NCBI RefSeq assembly: GCF_003351145.1
Contig: NZ_QQSV01000002.1
Coordinates: 351,583 to 415,582 of the forward strand
Reading direction: 5' to 3'
DNA from: Meiothermus sp. QL-1
GTDB lineage: Bacteria > Deinococcota > Deinococci > Deinococcales > Thermaceae
Length of the DNA: 64,000 nucleotides
Below, piece after piece: positions 14,407 to 21,584 of this stretch. The translations under genes were made by a program, and so were the position numbers. The notes beneath the pieces are model-generated. The model saw only the letters and a program-made list of their open reading frames with translations, made no database searches and was not told the DNA's origin. How positions within the stretch are numbered: the first letter of the stretch is position 1; the number at the start of each line of letters is the position of its first letter.

Positions 14407-15600
14407 CTAGGGTTGGTCCTCCAACCGCCAGATGCGCCCCTCCAGGAGGTGGACCGCATAGACCTCCCCCTGTTCGTCCTCGCCGAAGGAGGCGACCCCC
14501 ATGCTGGGGAAGCTGGCCTCGGTCCTGCGGGACCAGGTGCTGCCCACCCGGCGCAGGCTCCACAGGTGGGTGCCGAAGAAATCAGTGAAGAAGTAGCGGC
14601 CCTGCATCCGGGGAAAGCGGCTGCCCCGGTAGACATACCCCCCCACCACCGAGCGGCCCTCGGCCTGGGTGTAGGCGTGGACCGGGGGGGTCAGGCTGCT
14701 GTGGTGGCAGCCTGGGGGGGTGGCGTTATCGTTGCAGCGGGTGCCCTCCATGATTCGCCAGCCGTAGTTGAGCCCCTTGCCGCCTCGAGGACCCAGATTC
14801 ACCTCCTCCATGGCGCTTTGGCCCACGTCCCCCAGCCAAAGGTCGCCCGTGGCCCGGTCGAAGCTGGCCCGCCAGGGGTTCCTCAGGCCGTAGGCCCAGA
14901 CCTCCGAAACCCGGTTGCCCAGGCTGGGGTTGTCGGGGGGGATGCGGTAGTTGCGTCCGCCCTCGCTCGTGCTCACGTCGATCCGCACCACCTTGCCCAA
15001 GAGGTGGCGGTTGCCGCTTTGGGCCTCCAGCCGCTGGGCGAAGTTCTCCGGGTCGCCCCCCGAGCCGCCGTCGCCCAAGGGGATGTAGAGCAGACCATCG
15101 GGACCAAACCCCAGCCAGCCGGCATTGTGGTTGGCGTAGGGTTGGTCCACCAAGAGCACCACCTGCTCCGAGCTGGGGTCGGCCACCTTGGTGCTGCGGT
15201 TCATGGTGTAGCGGGCGATTACGGTGTCGCCCGCGGTGTTGGTGTAGTTGACGTAGAAATAGCCGTTGTTGCGGTAGTCGGGGTGAAAGGCCAGGCCCAA
15301 AAGGCCCTGTTCACCCCCTTTGGAGACCTTGTCCGAGATGTCCAGCACCGGTTGGGCCCGGAGGCTGCCCGCCTGGATGAGCCGGATGCGCCCGCTCTTC
15401 TCCACCACGTAGAGGTCGCCGCTGCCGTCCTTGGCGTGGGTCAGGTAGAGGGGCTGGTTCAGGCCCGAGGCCACCTGCACCAGCCGAATCTGGGGTTCGC
15501 CGGTGGGCAGCGGATTTCCGGGCGGGGTGGGGTTTGAGGGGTTGAGGGCAGCCTCTTGGCAGCCCACCAGGGCAAGCAGGAGCAGGGTGAAGTGACGCAT
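14407..15600 (-). CDS. PQQ-dependent sugar dehydrogenase-like lipoprotein
   Basis: 397 residues with a lipoprotein signal (LVGC, C14) and a six-bladed glucose/sorbosone dehydrogenase (GSDH) domain, the fold of soluble aldose sugar dehydrogenases that use PQQ. Family blocks: GLNQPLYLTHAKDGSGDLYVVE near 50, LLGLAFHPDYRNNGYFYVNYT near 100, NHNAGWLGFGPDGLLYIPLGDGG near 155, and VWAYGLRNPWRASFD near 225. It probably oxidises sugars outside the cytoplasmic membrane; whether the cell makes PQQ cannot be seen here. ATG 15598-15600 has an ACGAGG site four bases upstream. It lies 134 bases upstream of the amino acid-binding protein gene on the same strand. Confidence 0.9.
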   Translation of the reverse strand: MRHFTLLLLALVGCQEAALNPSNPTPPGNPLPTGEPQIRLVQVASGLNQPLYLTHAKDGSGDLYVVEKSGRIRLIQAGSLRAQPVLDISDKVSKGGEQGLLGLAFHPDYRNNGYFYVNYTNTAGDTVIARYTMNRSTKVADPSSEQVVLLVDQPYANHNAGWLGFGPDGLLYIPLGDGGSGGDPENFAQRLEAQSGNRHLLGKVVRIDVSTSEGGRNYRIPPDNPSLGNRVSEVWAYGLRNPWRASFDRATGDLWLGDVGQSAMEEVNLGPRGGKGLNYGWRIMEGTRCNDNATPPGCHHSSLTPPVHAYTQAEGRSVVGGYVYRGSRFPRMQGRYFFTDFFGTHLWSLRRVGSTWSRRTEASFPSMGVASFGEDEQGEVYAVHLLEGRIWRLEDQP

Positions 15601-15686
15601 AAAACCTCGTCCCTACGCTACCCCCCAGGCCCTAAGGGCCGGCTTAAAAAGTTCTCAAGGACAGTAAAGCCTGGCTGGATGGAGCA

Positions 15687-15692
15687 TAGAAT
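15687..15692 (+). promoter_or_regulatory. -10 box, leaderless type
   Basis: TAGAAT six bases before ATG 15699; no clear -35 element. Confidence 0.5.
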
Positions 15693-15698
15693 CGAGGT

Positions 15699-16466
15699 AT
15701 GCACCTTTTCCCGCATCCCTACCTCCCCCTACAGGCCTCCGAGGGGGCGGTGCGCCGGGGGCGGGCCATGCAGGGGTATTTGCTCGAGCTTCACCGGGTG
15801 CTGGAGTCCTATGCACCGGTTCCTAGGGTGCACCTGCTGGTGCTGGACGAGGCCGACTGGAAAACCCGCACCCGGCACCCCTTTGGTTTTCCTTTTCAGC
15901 GCACCAGCCTGCGCGCGGGGCTGTACGTCTTCTGGCCAGCCCGCTACCCGGAGCGCCTGGTCTGGCGTCTGCGCGAGGCGCTGCTCCCGGTGGTGAGGCG
16001 GCTCGGGCCGCTGCCGGGCCCGGTGGAGGAGCTTCTCGACCTCAACCTGGGCCACGAGTACGCCCACGCGGTGGCGGTGGCCTGGCGGTGGCGCACCCGG
16101 GTGAGGTGGGTGGACGAGTTCCTGGCCAACTACCTCTACCTTCTGGCTTTGTCCCGAGCCCTGCCCGAGCTGTACCTTACGGTCCAAAGGTGGGGCTGCT
16201 GGCTGGCCGCGCTGAGGCCCAAGGAGCCCAGCCTGGGCAGCTATGAGCGCAAGCCCAAGGGTCTGGAGGACCAGCTTTGGTTTCAGGGGCAGTTTACTGC
16301 TCAGGCCGCGCGGCTGGTGGAGGAGCGGGGGGATGGGCTGCTTAGGGGGTTGCTCGAGGCTGCCCCCTTGCGCAGGGCCACGGTGCACCGGGTGTTGCTG
16401 GGCCTCGAGCCTGGTCTGCGGGACTGGTTTGCTATCTTTGCTCCCAAACAGGAGACTTTGTGCTAA
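15699..16466 (+). CDS. putative zinc metallopeptidase-like protein (HEYAH)
   Basis: 255 residues, no family recognised with certainty. A HExxH zinc-binding motif, HEYAH, lies near residue 113 (LNLGHEYAHAVAVAW), followed some 20 residues later by WVDEFLANYLYL, whose glutamate could be the third ligand as in gluzincins. No signal peptide, so cytoplasmic. The second half is helical and rich in aromatic and basic residues. The gene is preceded by TAGAAT six bases before ATG 15699, a leaderless arrangement. It may share its 3' end with the promoter of the next gene: a TAAACT box overlaps its stop codon. Confidence 0.7.
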   Translation: MHLFPHPYLPLQASEGAVRRGRAMQGYLLELHRVLESYAPVPRVHLLVLDEADWKTRTRHPFGFPFQRTSLRAGLYVFWPARYPERLVWRLREALLPVVRRLGPLPGPVEELLDLNLGHEYAHAVAVAWRWRTRVRWVDEFLANYLYLLALSRALPELYLTVQRWGCWLAALRPKEPSLGSYERKPKGLEDQLWFQGQFTAQAARLVEERGDGLLRGLLEAAPLRRATVHRVLLGLEPGLRDWFAIFAPKQETLC

Positions 16467-16514
16467 ACTACCCGGGGTCTGGCGGGCTTTGGGCCAGACA
16501 AGGAGGTTATCAAG

Positions 16515-16976
16515 ATGAAGAAAATTTTTGCTTTGCTGGTAGTTGCGATGTTGAGCGGGGCTTTGGCCCAGGGCCGGGTGTTCGGTGAGGTGGCGACCGG
16601 CAACCTGAACATGGTGCCCAACTTCTCTTTGGGTGTGAGCGCCCGTGCCGGGGCCGAGGATGTCCTGGGCCCGCTGGCCCTGCGGGGTGGGTTTACCCTG
16701 AATACCAGCAGTGGGGGCACCACCTTCGGGCTTGGTGCGGACGCCCTCTTCTTCCTGCGCGGCGTGAGCCCCACCTTCTACTTTGGCGGCGGGCTGGGGT
16801 TGCAGTCGGCGGGCAACAACACCACCTTCAGCCTGGGCTTCCCGGTGGGCGTGGAGCTGCCGGTGACCCGCGACTTCAACTTCATCGCCGAGCTGCAGCC
16901 TGTGCTGAACTTCACGGGGGGACAGAGCCAGTTCACCCTGGCTTTGCAGGTGGGCCCACGCCTCTACTTCCGCTAA
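16515..16976 (+). CDS. small outer-membrane-like beta-barrel protein
   Basis: 153 residues with a signal peptide (MKKIFALLVVAMLSGALA) cut before QGRVFGEV. The mature part is a series of short alternating strands rich in Gly, Thr, Asn and aromatic residues (NFSLGVSARAG, FTLNTSSGG, TFYFGGGLGL, VGVELPVTRDFNFIAELQPVLNF) and ends with an aromatic-terminated strand (VGPRLYFR), the pattern of an eight-stranded outer-membrane barrel. Function unknown. A strong AAGGAGG site precedes ATG 16515, and a UUCG-loop terminator follows, so it is a single-gene unit. Confidence 0.8.
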   Translation: MKKIFALLVVAMLSGALAQGRVFGEVATGNLNMVPNFSLGVSARAGAEDVLGPLALRGGFTLNTSSGGTTFGLGADALFFLRGVSPTFYFGGGLGLQSAGNNTTFSLGFPVGVELPVTRDFNFIAELQPVLNFTGGQSQFTLALQVGPRLYFR

Positions 16977-16992
16977 GCTGACCCAGGCTTTT

Positions 16993-17016
16993 CGGGGGCC
17001 TTCGGGCCCCCGGTTT
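16993..17016 (+). terminator. UUCG-tetraloop terminator
   Basis: 8-bp stem (16993-17000 against 17005-17012) closed by TTCG and followed by GTTTTA, right after the small barrel gene and before the convergent permease gene. Confidence 0.85.
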
Positions 17017-18227
17017 TACTCGTAGCGCAGGGCCTCGATGGGGTCGAGGGCGGCGGCCCTCGAGGCAGGCCAGACCCCGAAGAAAAGCCCCACCAGGGCG
17101 CTTACCGTAAGGGCCAGCAGGAGGGTGCCGGGGCTCAGGATGAAAACCCTGAAGAAAGGCACGGTGGCGGTGATGGCGAGGAGGAGCAAAGCGGCCAGGG
17201 CCACCCCCAGAAGCCCTCCCAACAGGGTGAGCACCACCGCCTCGATTAAGAACTGCTGGCGGATCTGGCTCGAGGTGGCCCCCAGGGCCTTGCGCAGGCC
17301 TATTTCGCGGGTGCGCTCGGTGACCGAGACCAGCATGATGTTCATGATGCCAATACCCCCCACCAGGAGCGAGAGCCCCGCAATCCCTCCCAAAAGGGCC
17401 TGCAGGATGCGGGTGATGGAGCGCAGGGTGTCCTGGAAGCTTTCGGTGGAGGTCACCTGGTAGCGGCCCTTGCCGTAGCGGGCCTCGAAAAGGCGCTGCA
17501 CCTGTTGCTTGACCCGGGTTGCATCGGCCCCCTTCCTGAGCGAAAGGACCACAAAGGCGTACTCCCCCCGCCGCGCGCTGGGGGAGGTGTTCCAGATGAG
17601 GGGGATGGGGGCGAAAACGGTGGCGGTGGCCCCCAGGCCGCCAAAGATGCCCCCGGGGGGCTCCAGCACCCCCACCACGGTGAGCTCGAGCCGGCCCCCG
17701 TCGGGGTAGAAGAGGCGCACCACCTGGCCCACCGCCTCGCGCCCGGGAAAAAGCTCCCTGGCCGCCCGGTCCGAGAGTACCGCCACCGCTAGACCGCCCC
17801 GGGCCTCCTGTTCGGTGAAGTAGCGCCCCCTGGCAACTCGGTTGGTGGGGTCAAGGCGGGGGAGGTCGCCGGGGGTGCCCTGGAGCGAGATGGAACGGCG
17901 CTCGCCGGGGCGCACTTCGTACTGCAGGCTGCCGAAAAGCTGGGGGATGACCTCCACCGGCAGGGAGGCCAGCGCCCGTAGGTCCTCCTCGCGGATGGGG
18001 GCGGTGCTGAAGTCGTGCCCTTCGTTGAAGTTGGGCTGAACGAAGACCGAGCGCCCCGCGATGGACTCCAGGTCCTGGGTGATGCCGGCGGAGGCCATCT
18101 GGCCCAGCGAGACCATGGCCGTCACGGCGAAGACCCCGATCACGATTCCTAAAAGGGCCAGGAAACTCCGCAGTTTGTTGACCCAGAGCGACTCGAAGGC
18201 CATGCGGAAGTTCTCCAGTGGGCTCAC
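17016..18227 (-). CDS. MacB-type ABC transporter permease
   Basis: 403 residues with the MacB/FtsX layout: an N-terminal membrane helix (LRSFLALLGIVIGVFAVTAMVSLGQM, about 19-45), a large extracytoplasmic MacB_PCD domain (about 50-240) and three C-terminal helices (from about 275). 'TREIGLRKALGATSSQI' near 310 is the conserved coupling motif of FtsX-like permeases. Together with the ATPase and the adaptor upstream, overlapping by 4 bases each, it forms a tripartite MacA-MacB-like exporter or lipoprotein/peptide extrusion system. Unlike E. coli MacB, ATPase and permease are separate polypeptides. Substrate unknown. Confidence 0.92.
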   Translation of the reverse strand: MSPLENFRMAFESLWVNKLRSFLALLGIVIGVFAVTAMVSLGQMASAGITQDLESIAGRSVFVQPNFNEGHDFSTAPIREEDLRALASLPVEVIPQLFGSLQYEVRPGERRSISLQGTPGDLPRLDPTNRVARGRYFTEQEARGGLAVAVLSDRAARELFPGREAVGQVVRLFYPDGGRLELTVVGVLEPPGGIFGGLGATATVFAPIPLIWNTSPSARRGEYAFVVLSLRKGADATRVKQQVQRLFEARYGKGRYQVTSTESFQDTLRSITRILQALLGGIAGLSLLVGGIGIMNIMLVSVTERTREIGLRKALGATSSQIRQQFLIEAVVLTLLGGLLGVALAALLLLAITATVPFFRVFILSPGTLLLALTVSALVGLFFGVWPASRAAALDPIEALRYE

Positions 18228-18916
18228 GCGCTGCCTCCTTCGACCCTTCCATCCCGCAGCCGCACGATGCGCTGGGCGTAGGCGGCCACCTCGGGCTCGT
18301 GGGTGACCACCACGATGGTCTTACCCTGGCGGTGCAGGGCGGTGAAAAGGGCCAGGATCTCCTCGGCCGAACGGGAGTCGAGGTTGCCGGTGGGCTCGTC
18401 GGCCAAAAGCAGGTCGGGCTCCTGCACCAAGGCCCGGGCGATGGCCACCCGCTGCTTCTGCCCGCCCGAGAGCTCGGCCGGCAGGTGGTCGAGCCGGTCG
18501 CCCAGCCCCACCGCCTCCAGGGCGGCCCGGGCCCGCCGGAGCCGCTCGGCGGGGGGCAGGCCGCGGTAGACCAGGGGCAGCGCCACGTTGTGCAAAGCGG
18601 TGAGGCGGGGCAGCAGGAAGAAAGCCTGGAATACAAACCCCACCCGCCGGTTGCGGATGCGGGCCCTTTGGGCCTCGGAGAGCCCCTGCACCGCCTCGCC
18701 GCCCAGCCAGTAGGCGCCCTCGGTGGGGGTGTCCAGCAGCCCCATGATGTGCATCAGGGTGGACTTGCCCGAGCCCGAGGGCCCCATCAGGGCCACGAAC
18801 TCCCCTGCGCGAATGGTCAGGTCCACCCCCGCCAGGGCCTGCACCTCCACCGTCCGGGCTCCGCTGCCGGAGCGGTAGACCTTGGTGATGCCCCGCATGA
18901 GCACCACCGGGGTCAT
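18224..18916 (-). CDS. ABC transporter ATP-binding protein (MacB/LolD family)
   Basis: 230 residues. Walker [10 protein letters not shown] (about 41-49), signature [15 protein letters not shown] (about 145) and Walker [14 protein letters not shown] are all intact, with the D-loop and switch histidine (VVTHE). The EPTGNLDS variant is typical of the MacB/LolD branch. It powers the permease encoded immediately downstream; ATGA overlaps on both sides make adaptor, ATPase and permease one translational unit. Confidence 0.95.
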   Translation of the reverse strand: MTPVVLMRGITKVYRSGSGARTVEVQALAGVDLTIRAGEFVALMGPSGSGKSTLMHIMGLLDTPTEGAYWLGGEAVQGLSEAQRARIRNRRVGFVFQAFFLLPRLTALHNVALPLVYRGLPPAERLRRARAALEAVGLGDRLDHLPAELSGGQKQRVAIARALVQEPDLLLADEPTGNLDSRSAEEILALFTALHRQGKTIVVVTHEPEVAAYAQRIVRLRDGRVEGGSA

Positions 18917-20109
18917 GGCCGCGCCTCCCGGTAGCTGACCTGGGTGCCCTCCTGGAGGGTTTCCGGTGGCAGCGAGACCAACAGGCTTGCTTCCTCGAGG
19001 CCCTCCACCGCGGCCCGGGTCAGGTTGCGGGCCCGGAGGACCACCGGCGTCTTGCGCACCCGGCGGCTCGGCTCATCGACTACCCAGGCGTAGTAGCGCC
19101 CTCCCTCCTCCACCAGGGCCTCGAGCGGTACCTGCAGGGCGTCTTCCAGGCGTAAGGTGGTGATGCGGGCGGTGACGGTTAGGCCGGGGCGGGCCAGGGC
19201 TTCGGCCTTGGCTTCAGTAAAGCGGATGAAGACGGGCAGCACCGCGCTGCCCCCGCTGCCGGCCACCTCGGCCTGGACGCCCAGGCGCTCGACCTGGCCC
19301 AGAAGGGGCTCCCCGGGGAGGGCGTCCAGCTCGAGCAGCACCGGCTGGCCGGGCTCTATCCCGGGGGTCTCGGCCTCGGCCAGGCGGGCCCGCACCCTGA
19401 GGCTGCCATCCTCCACCAGCCGAATAGGGCCGCTGCCGGGGGCGGTGCTCTCCACCCCTGCCAGGTAGCCCACGCTAGCGATGGTGCCCTCCACCGGGGC
19501 TTTTAGCTGGGCCTGGGCCAGCATGCGCTCTAGCCCTGCGATCTCGCTTTGGCGGGCCCGAATCTGGGCTTCCAGCTCGCGCCTCGCGCCCGTGTGGCCC
19601 TGGGCCAGGCTGGTGCGCTGGGCCTCCAGGTCGGCCACCTGCCGCCGGAGCCGCTCTACCTCGTTCGGGGCCACCCCGCCCACAGCCAGGAGTTCAATGG
19701 CAGTCCGCAGGTTGCGCCGCGCCTCGGCGAGCTGGTTCTCCAGCCGGGTGCGGTTGGCGGCGTACTCGGCTGCTATGGCCCGCTGCCTGGCCTGCAGGGC
19801 CAGCAGCGCGGCCTGGGCGGCTTGGAGCTGGGCCTCCTCGTTTTGGGTTTCCAGTACCGCTAGAATCTCTCCCGCCCTCACCCTGGCCCCTTCCCTTGCC
19901 CGCACCTCGGCCACCCGGCCTGGCCGGGGGAAGCTCAGGGTGTAGACCCGGGCCTCCACCACCCCGGTGGCCCTCACCTCCCGCACGAACACGCCCCGTT
20001 CGGCCCGCACCACGTTCACGTTCTGAACCACCGGCTGGGGCCGCAGCAGGCCAAAAGCGGTGAGGCCCAGCGATAGGGCCAGGGCCAACCATCCCACCCA
20101 GCGCCGCAT
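18913..20109 (-). CDS. MacA-like periplasmic adaptor (HlyD/RND membrane-fusion family)
   Basis: 398 residues. An N-terminal anchor helix (WVGWLALALSLGLTAFGLL) is followed by a biotinyl/lipoyl half-domain (VREVRATGVVEARVYTLSF... VRAREGARVRAGEILAVLE), a long coiled-coil hairpin (about 95-195, Ala/Gln/Arg/Leu rich), the second lipoyl half (LKAPVEGTIASVGYLAG) and beta-barrel domains. Such adaptors couple inner-membrane MacB transporters to the outer envelope. Start ATG 20107-20109, three bases after the stop of the Yip1 gene, suggesting that the Yip1 protein is made from the same transcript. Confidence 0.93.
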   Translation of the reverse strand: MRRWVGWLALALSLGLTAFGLLRPQPVVQNVNVVRAERGVFVREVRATGVVEARVYTLSFPRPGRVAEVRAREGARVRAGEILAVLETQNEEAQLQAAQAALLALQARQRAIAAEYAANRTRLENQLAEARRNLRTAIELLAVGGVAPNEVERLRRQVADLEAQRTSLAQGHTGARRELEAQIRARQSEIAGLERMLAQAQLKAPVEGTIASVGYLAGVESTAPGSGPIRLVEDGSLRVRARLAEAETPGIEPGQPVLLELDALPGEPLLGQVERLGVQAEVAGSGGSAVLPVFIRFTEAKAEALARPGLTVTARITTLRLEDALQVPLEALVEEGGRYYAWVVDEPSRRVRKTPVVLRARNLTRAAVEGLEEASLLVSLPPETLQEGTQVSYREARP

Positions 20110-20112
20110 GCC

Positions 20113-20718
20113 CTAGACCCACCCCAGGCTCCACAGGCTGAGGCCGAGTGAAGCCACGCCCAGAACCCCTACCGCCAGCAGGGCCCGTTGGGGGGCCAGG
20201 ACCCGCAGCCCTGCCCAAACGATGCCCAGCGACCAGGCCAGCCCCAGAAAGCCCAGCCCCTGCTGCAGCCGGGTGAAGGGGGCCTGGGCCACGGTCCGCT
20301 GCAGCTCGCGCTGCCAGGCCTGGAGGGCCTCAGGGTCGGTCAGGGGAGGGGGCGGCAGTTCGGGGGGAAGGGGCAGGAGCGCCGCCAGCGGCAGCAGGAA
20401 AAGCCCCAGCAGGACCCCTGGAGCGCTGGCCCAGCCGTAGACCTCCCAGGCCCGGCTATCGGGTCCGGCCAGCAGGCGGATAATGAGCCCTCCCAGTCCA
20501 AATAAGACGATGCCCCCCACCACCCCCCCCAGGAGCCCCAGCCCAAGCTGGAGGGCGAAACCGCCAAGGGGAGAGGGGAGCAGGCGCAGGCTCAGCGCGC
20601 TGCCGGCCGAGGCCAGGACGCTGGCGGCGAGCACGATAAGGAAGGGGGCCGTCAGCTCGGGCTTGCGCGCCGAGAGAGCCCGAAAGAACTGCGCCGGCCT
20701 TATGAGCACCTCCCACAT
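20113..20718 (-). CDS. Yip1-family integral membrane protein
   Basis: 201 residues with four to five hydrophobic segments and the Yip1 domain opening (WEVLIRPAQFFRALSARKPELTAPFLIVLAAS), followed by glycine-rich helices and 'YGWASAPGVLLGLFLLPLAALL'. Bacterial Yip1 proteins are of unknown function. Start ATG 20716-20718 with a GGAGG site; a longer frame upstream to 21117 is antisense to mgsA and rejected. First gene of a probable operon with the MacA-like adaptor, ATPase and permease, and divergent from mgsA. Confidence 0.88.
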   Translation of the reverse strand: MWEVLIRPAQFFRALSARKPELTAPFLIVLAASVLASAGSALSLRLLPSPLGGFALQLGLGLLGGVVGGIVLFGLGGLIIRLLAGPDSRAWEVYGWASAPGVLLGLFLLPLAALLPLPPELPPPPLTDPEALQAWQRELQRTVAQAPFTRLQQGLGFLGLAWSLGIVWAGLRVLAPQRALLAVGVLGVASLGLSLWSLGWV

Positions 20719-20791
20719 ACCAGACCTCCTCCCTTCCAGTCTGCCCCAGTCTTTGGTCTGGCGGTAGGGCGTCATGGGGTAACCTGGGCGT

Positions 20792-21172
20792 ATGAAGGCG
20801 CTGGCCCTCATTGCCCACGACGGCAAGAAGACCGACATGGTAGCCTTCGCCATGAAGCACAAGGCCCTCTTAATCCGCTTCCCCCTGGTGGCCACCGGCA
20901 CCACCGGGCGAATTCTGCAAGAGAAGGTGGGGCTGGAGGTCACCCGGATGCTTTCGGGGCCTTTGGGGGGCGACCAGCAGATTGGGGCCATGGTGGCCGA
21001 GGAGAAGGTGCGGGCGGTGATCTTTCTGCGCGACCCGTTGGAAGCCCAGCCCCACGAGCCTGACGTGCAGGCCTTGATGCGCGTCTGCGACGTGCACAAC
21101 GTTCCCCTGGCCACCAACCTGGCCGCAGCGGAGGCGGTGCTGGCCTGGCTCGAGCGCGAGCCCTGCGGATAG
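20792..21172 (+). CDS. mgsA: methylglyoxal synthase
   Basis: 126 residues, the usual length. MgsA converts dihydroxyacetone phosphate to methylglyoxal and phosphate, a bypass of lower glycolysis under phosphate limitation. The family motifs are present: ALIAHDGKK at the N-terminus, [10 protein letters not shown] near 38, the phosphate-binding [13 protein letters not shown] near 58 (with the catalytic Asp region) and [21 protein letters not shown] near 83. ATG 20792 has no clear ribosome site but TAACCT lies six bases upstream. Divergent from the Yip1 gene. Confidence 0.96.
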   Translation: MKALALIAHDGKKTDMVAFAMKHKALLIRFPLVATGTTGRILQEKVGLEVTRMLSGPLGGDQQIGAMVAEEKVRAVIFLRDPLEAQPHEPDVQALMRVCDVHNVPLATNLAAAEAVLAWLEREPCG

Positions 21173-21224
21173 TGTCAGGATACCCTAATATTAGGAAAGT
21201 TGAGTGCTATAGTAGCAAGTAGCT

Positions 21225-21446
21225 ATGACGCCGGTTGAGTGGATCCGTCGAATGGTAGAGGCCAACCGGGAGGCCCTGCAACAGATGCCCTTCCCGCCTG
21301 GCCTGGCAGAGTACGTAGAGGAGCTGGTGCAAAGCGGCCAAACCGAGCAGATAATCGCCATGATGAAGATGAGTTTTCTCCTAGGGCTGCAGCAAGGGGC
21401 CAGGGAAGAGCCGCCGTTGCCGCCCCGGGCGCGCATCCAGGCCTGA
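21225..21446 (+). CDS. hypothetical protein, 73 residues
   Basis: Small amphipathic protein (MTPVEWIRRMVEANREALQQ... LAEYVEELVQSGQTEQIIAMMKMSFLLGLQQG) predicted as two or three helices with a Pro/Arg-rich tail. No family recognised. TATAGT lies eleven bases before ATG 21225. A strong hairpin follows 15 bases after the stop codon. A shifted frame over the same bases shows no such helical pattern. Confidence 0.65.
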   Translation: MTPVEWIRRMVEANREALQQMPFPPGLAEYVEELVQSGQTEQIIAMMKMSFLLGLQQGAREEPPLPPRARIQA

Positions 21447-21460
21447 GCGTAACCGAGCCG

Positions 21461-21508
21461 CGTTAAGGGCCCGTGGTCTCGCAGTAAAGCGGGGCGCGGG
21501 CCTTAACG
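21461..21508. repeat. long inverted repeat after the 73-aa gene
   Basis: Arms 21461-21473 and 21497-21508 pair over 12 bp (CGTTAAGG and CCCG blocks) with one bulged G and a 23-base loop. No T-run follows on the plus strand, so this is not a standard terminator. Confidence 0.6.
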
Positions 21509-21584
21509 TTGGGGCCTGCCCTGCCCAGGGGAGGCGGCTGGGGCGGTTCACGGGGGGGTTACGGGGAGGGGGTGAGGATGAAAA

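Noticed and set aside
14273..14563. N-terminal extension of the branched-chain binding protein
   Set aside because: The ATG at 14272 has an AGGAGG site and opens a clean signal peptide; the extension would put the signal peptide inside the protein.
20719..21117. upstream extension of the Yip1 gene over mgsA
   Set aside because: Antisense to mgsA, a certain gene; the ATG at 20718 has its own ribosome site.
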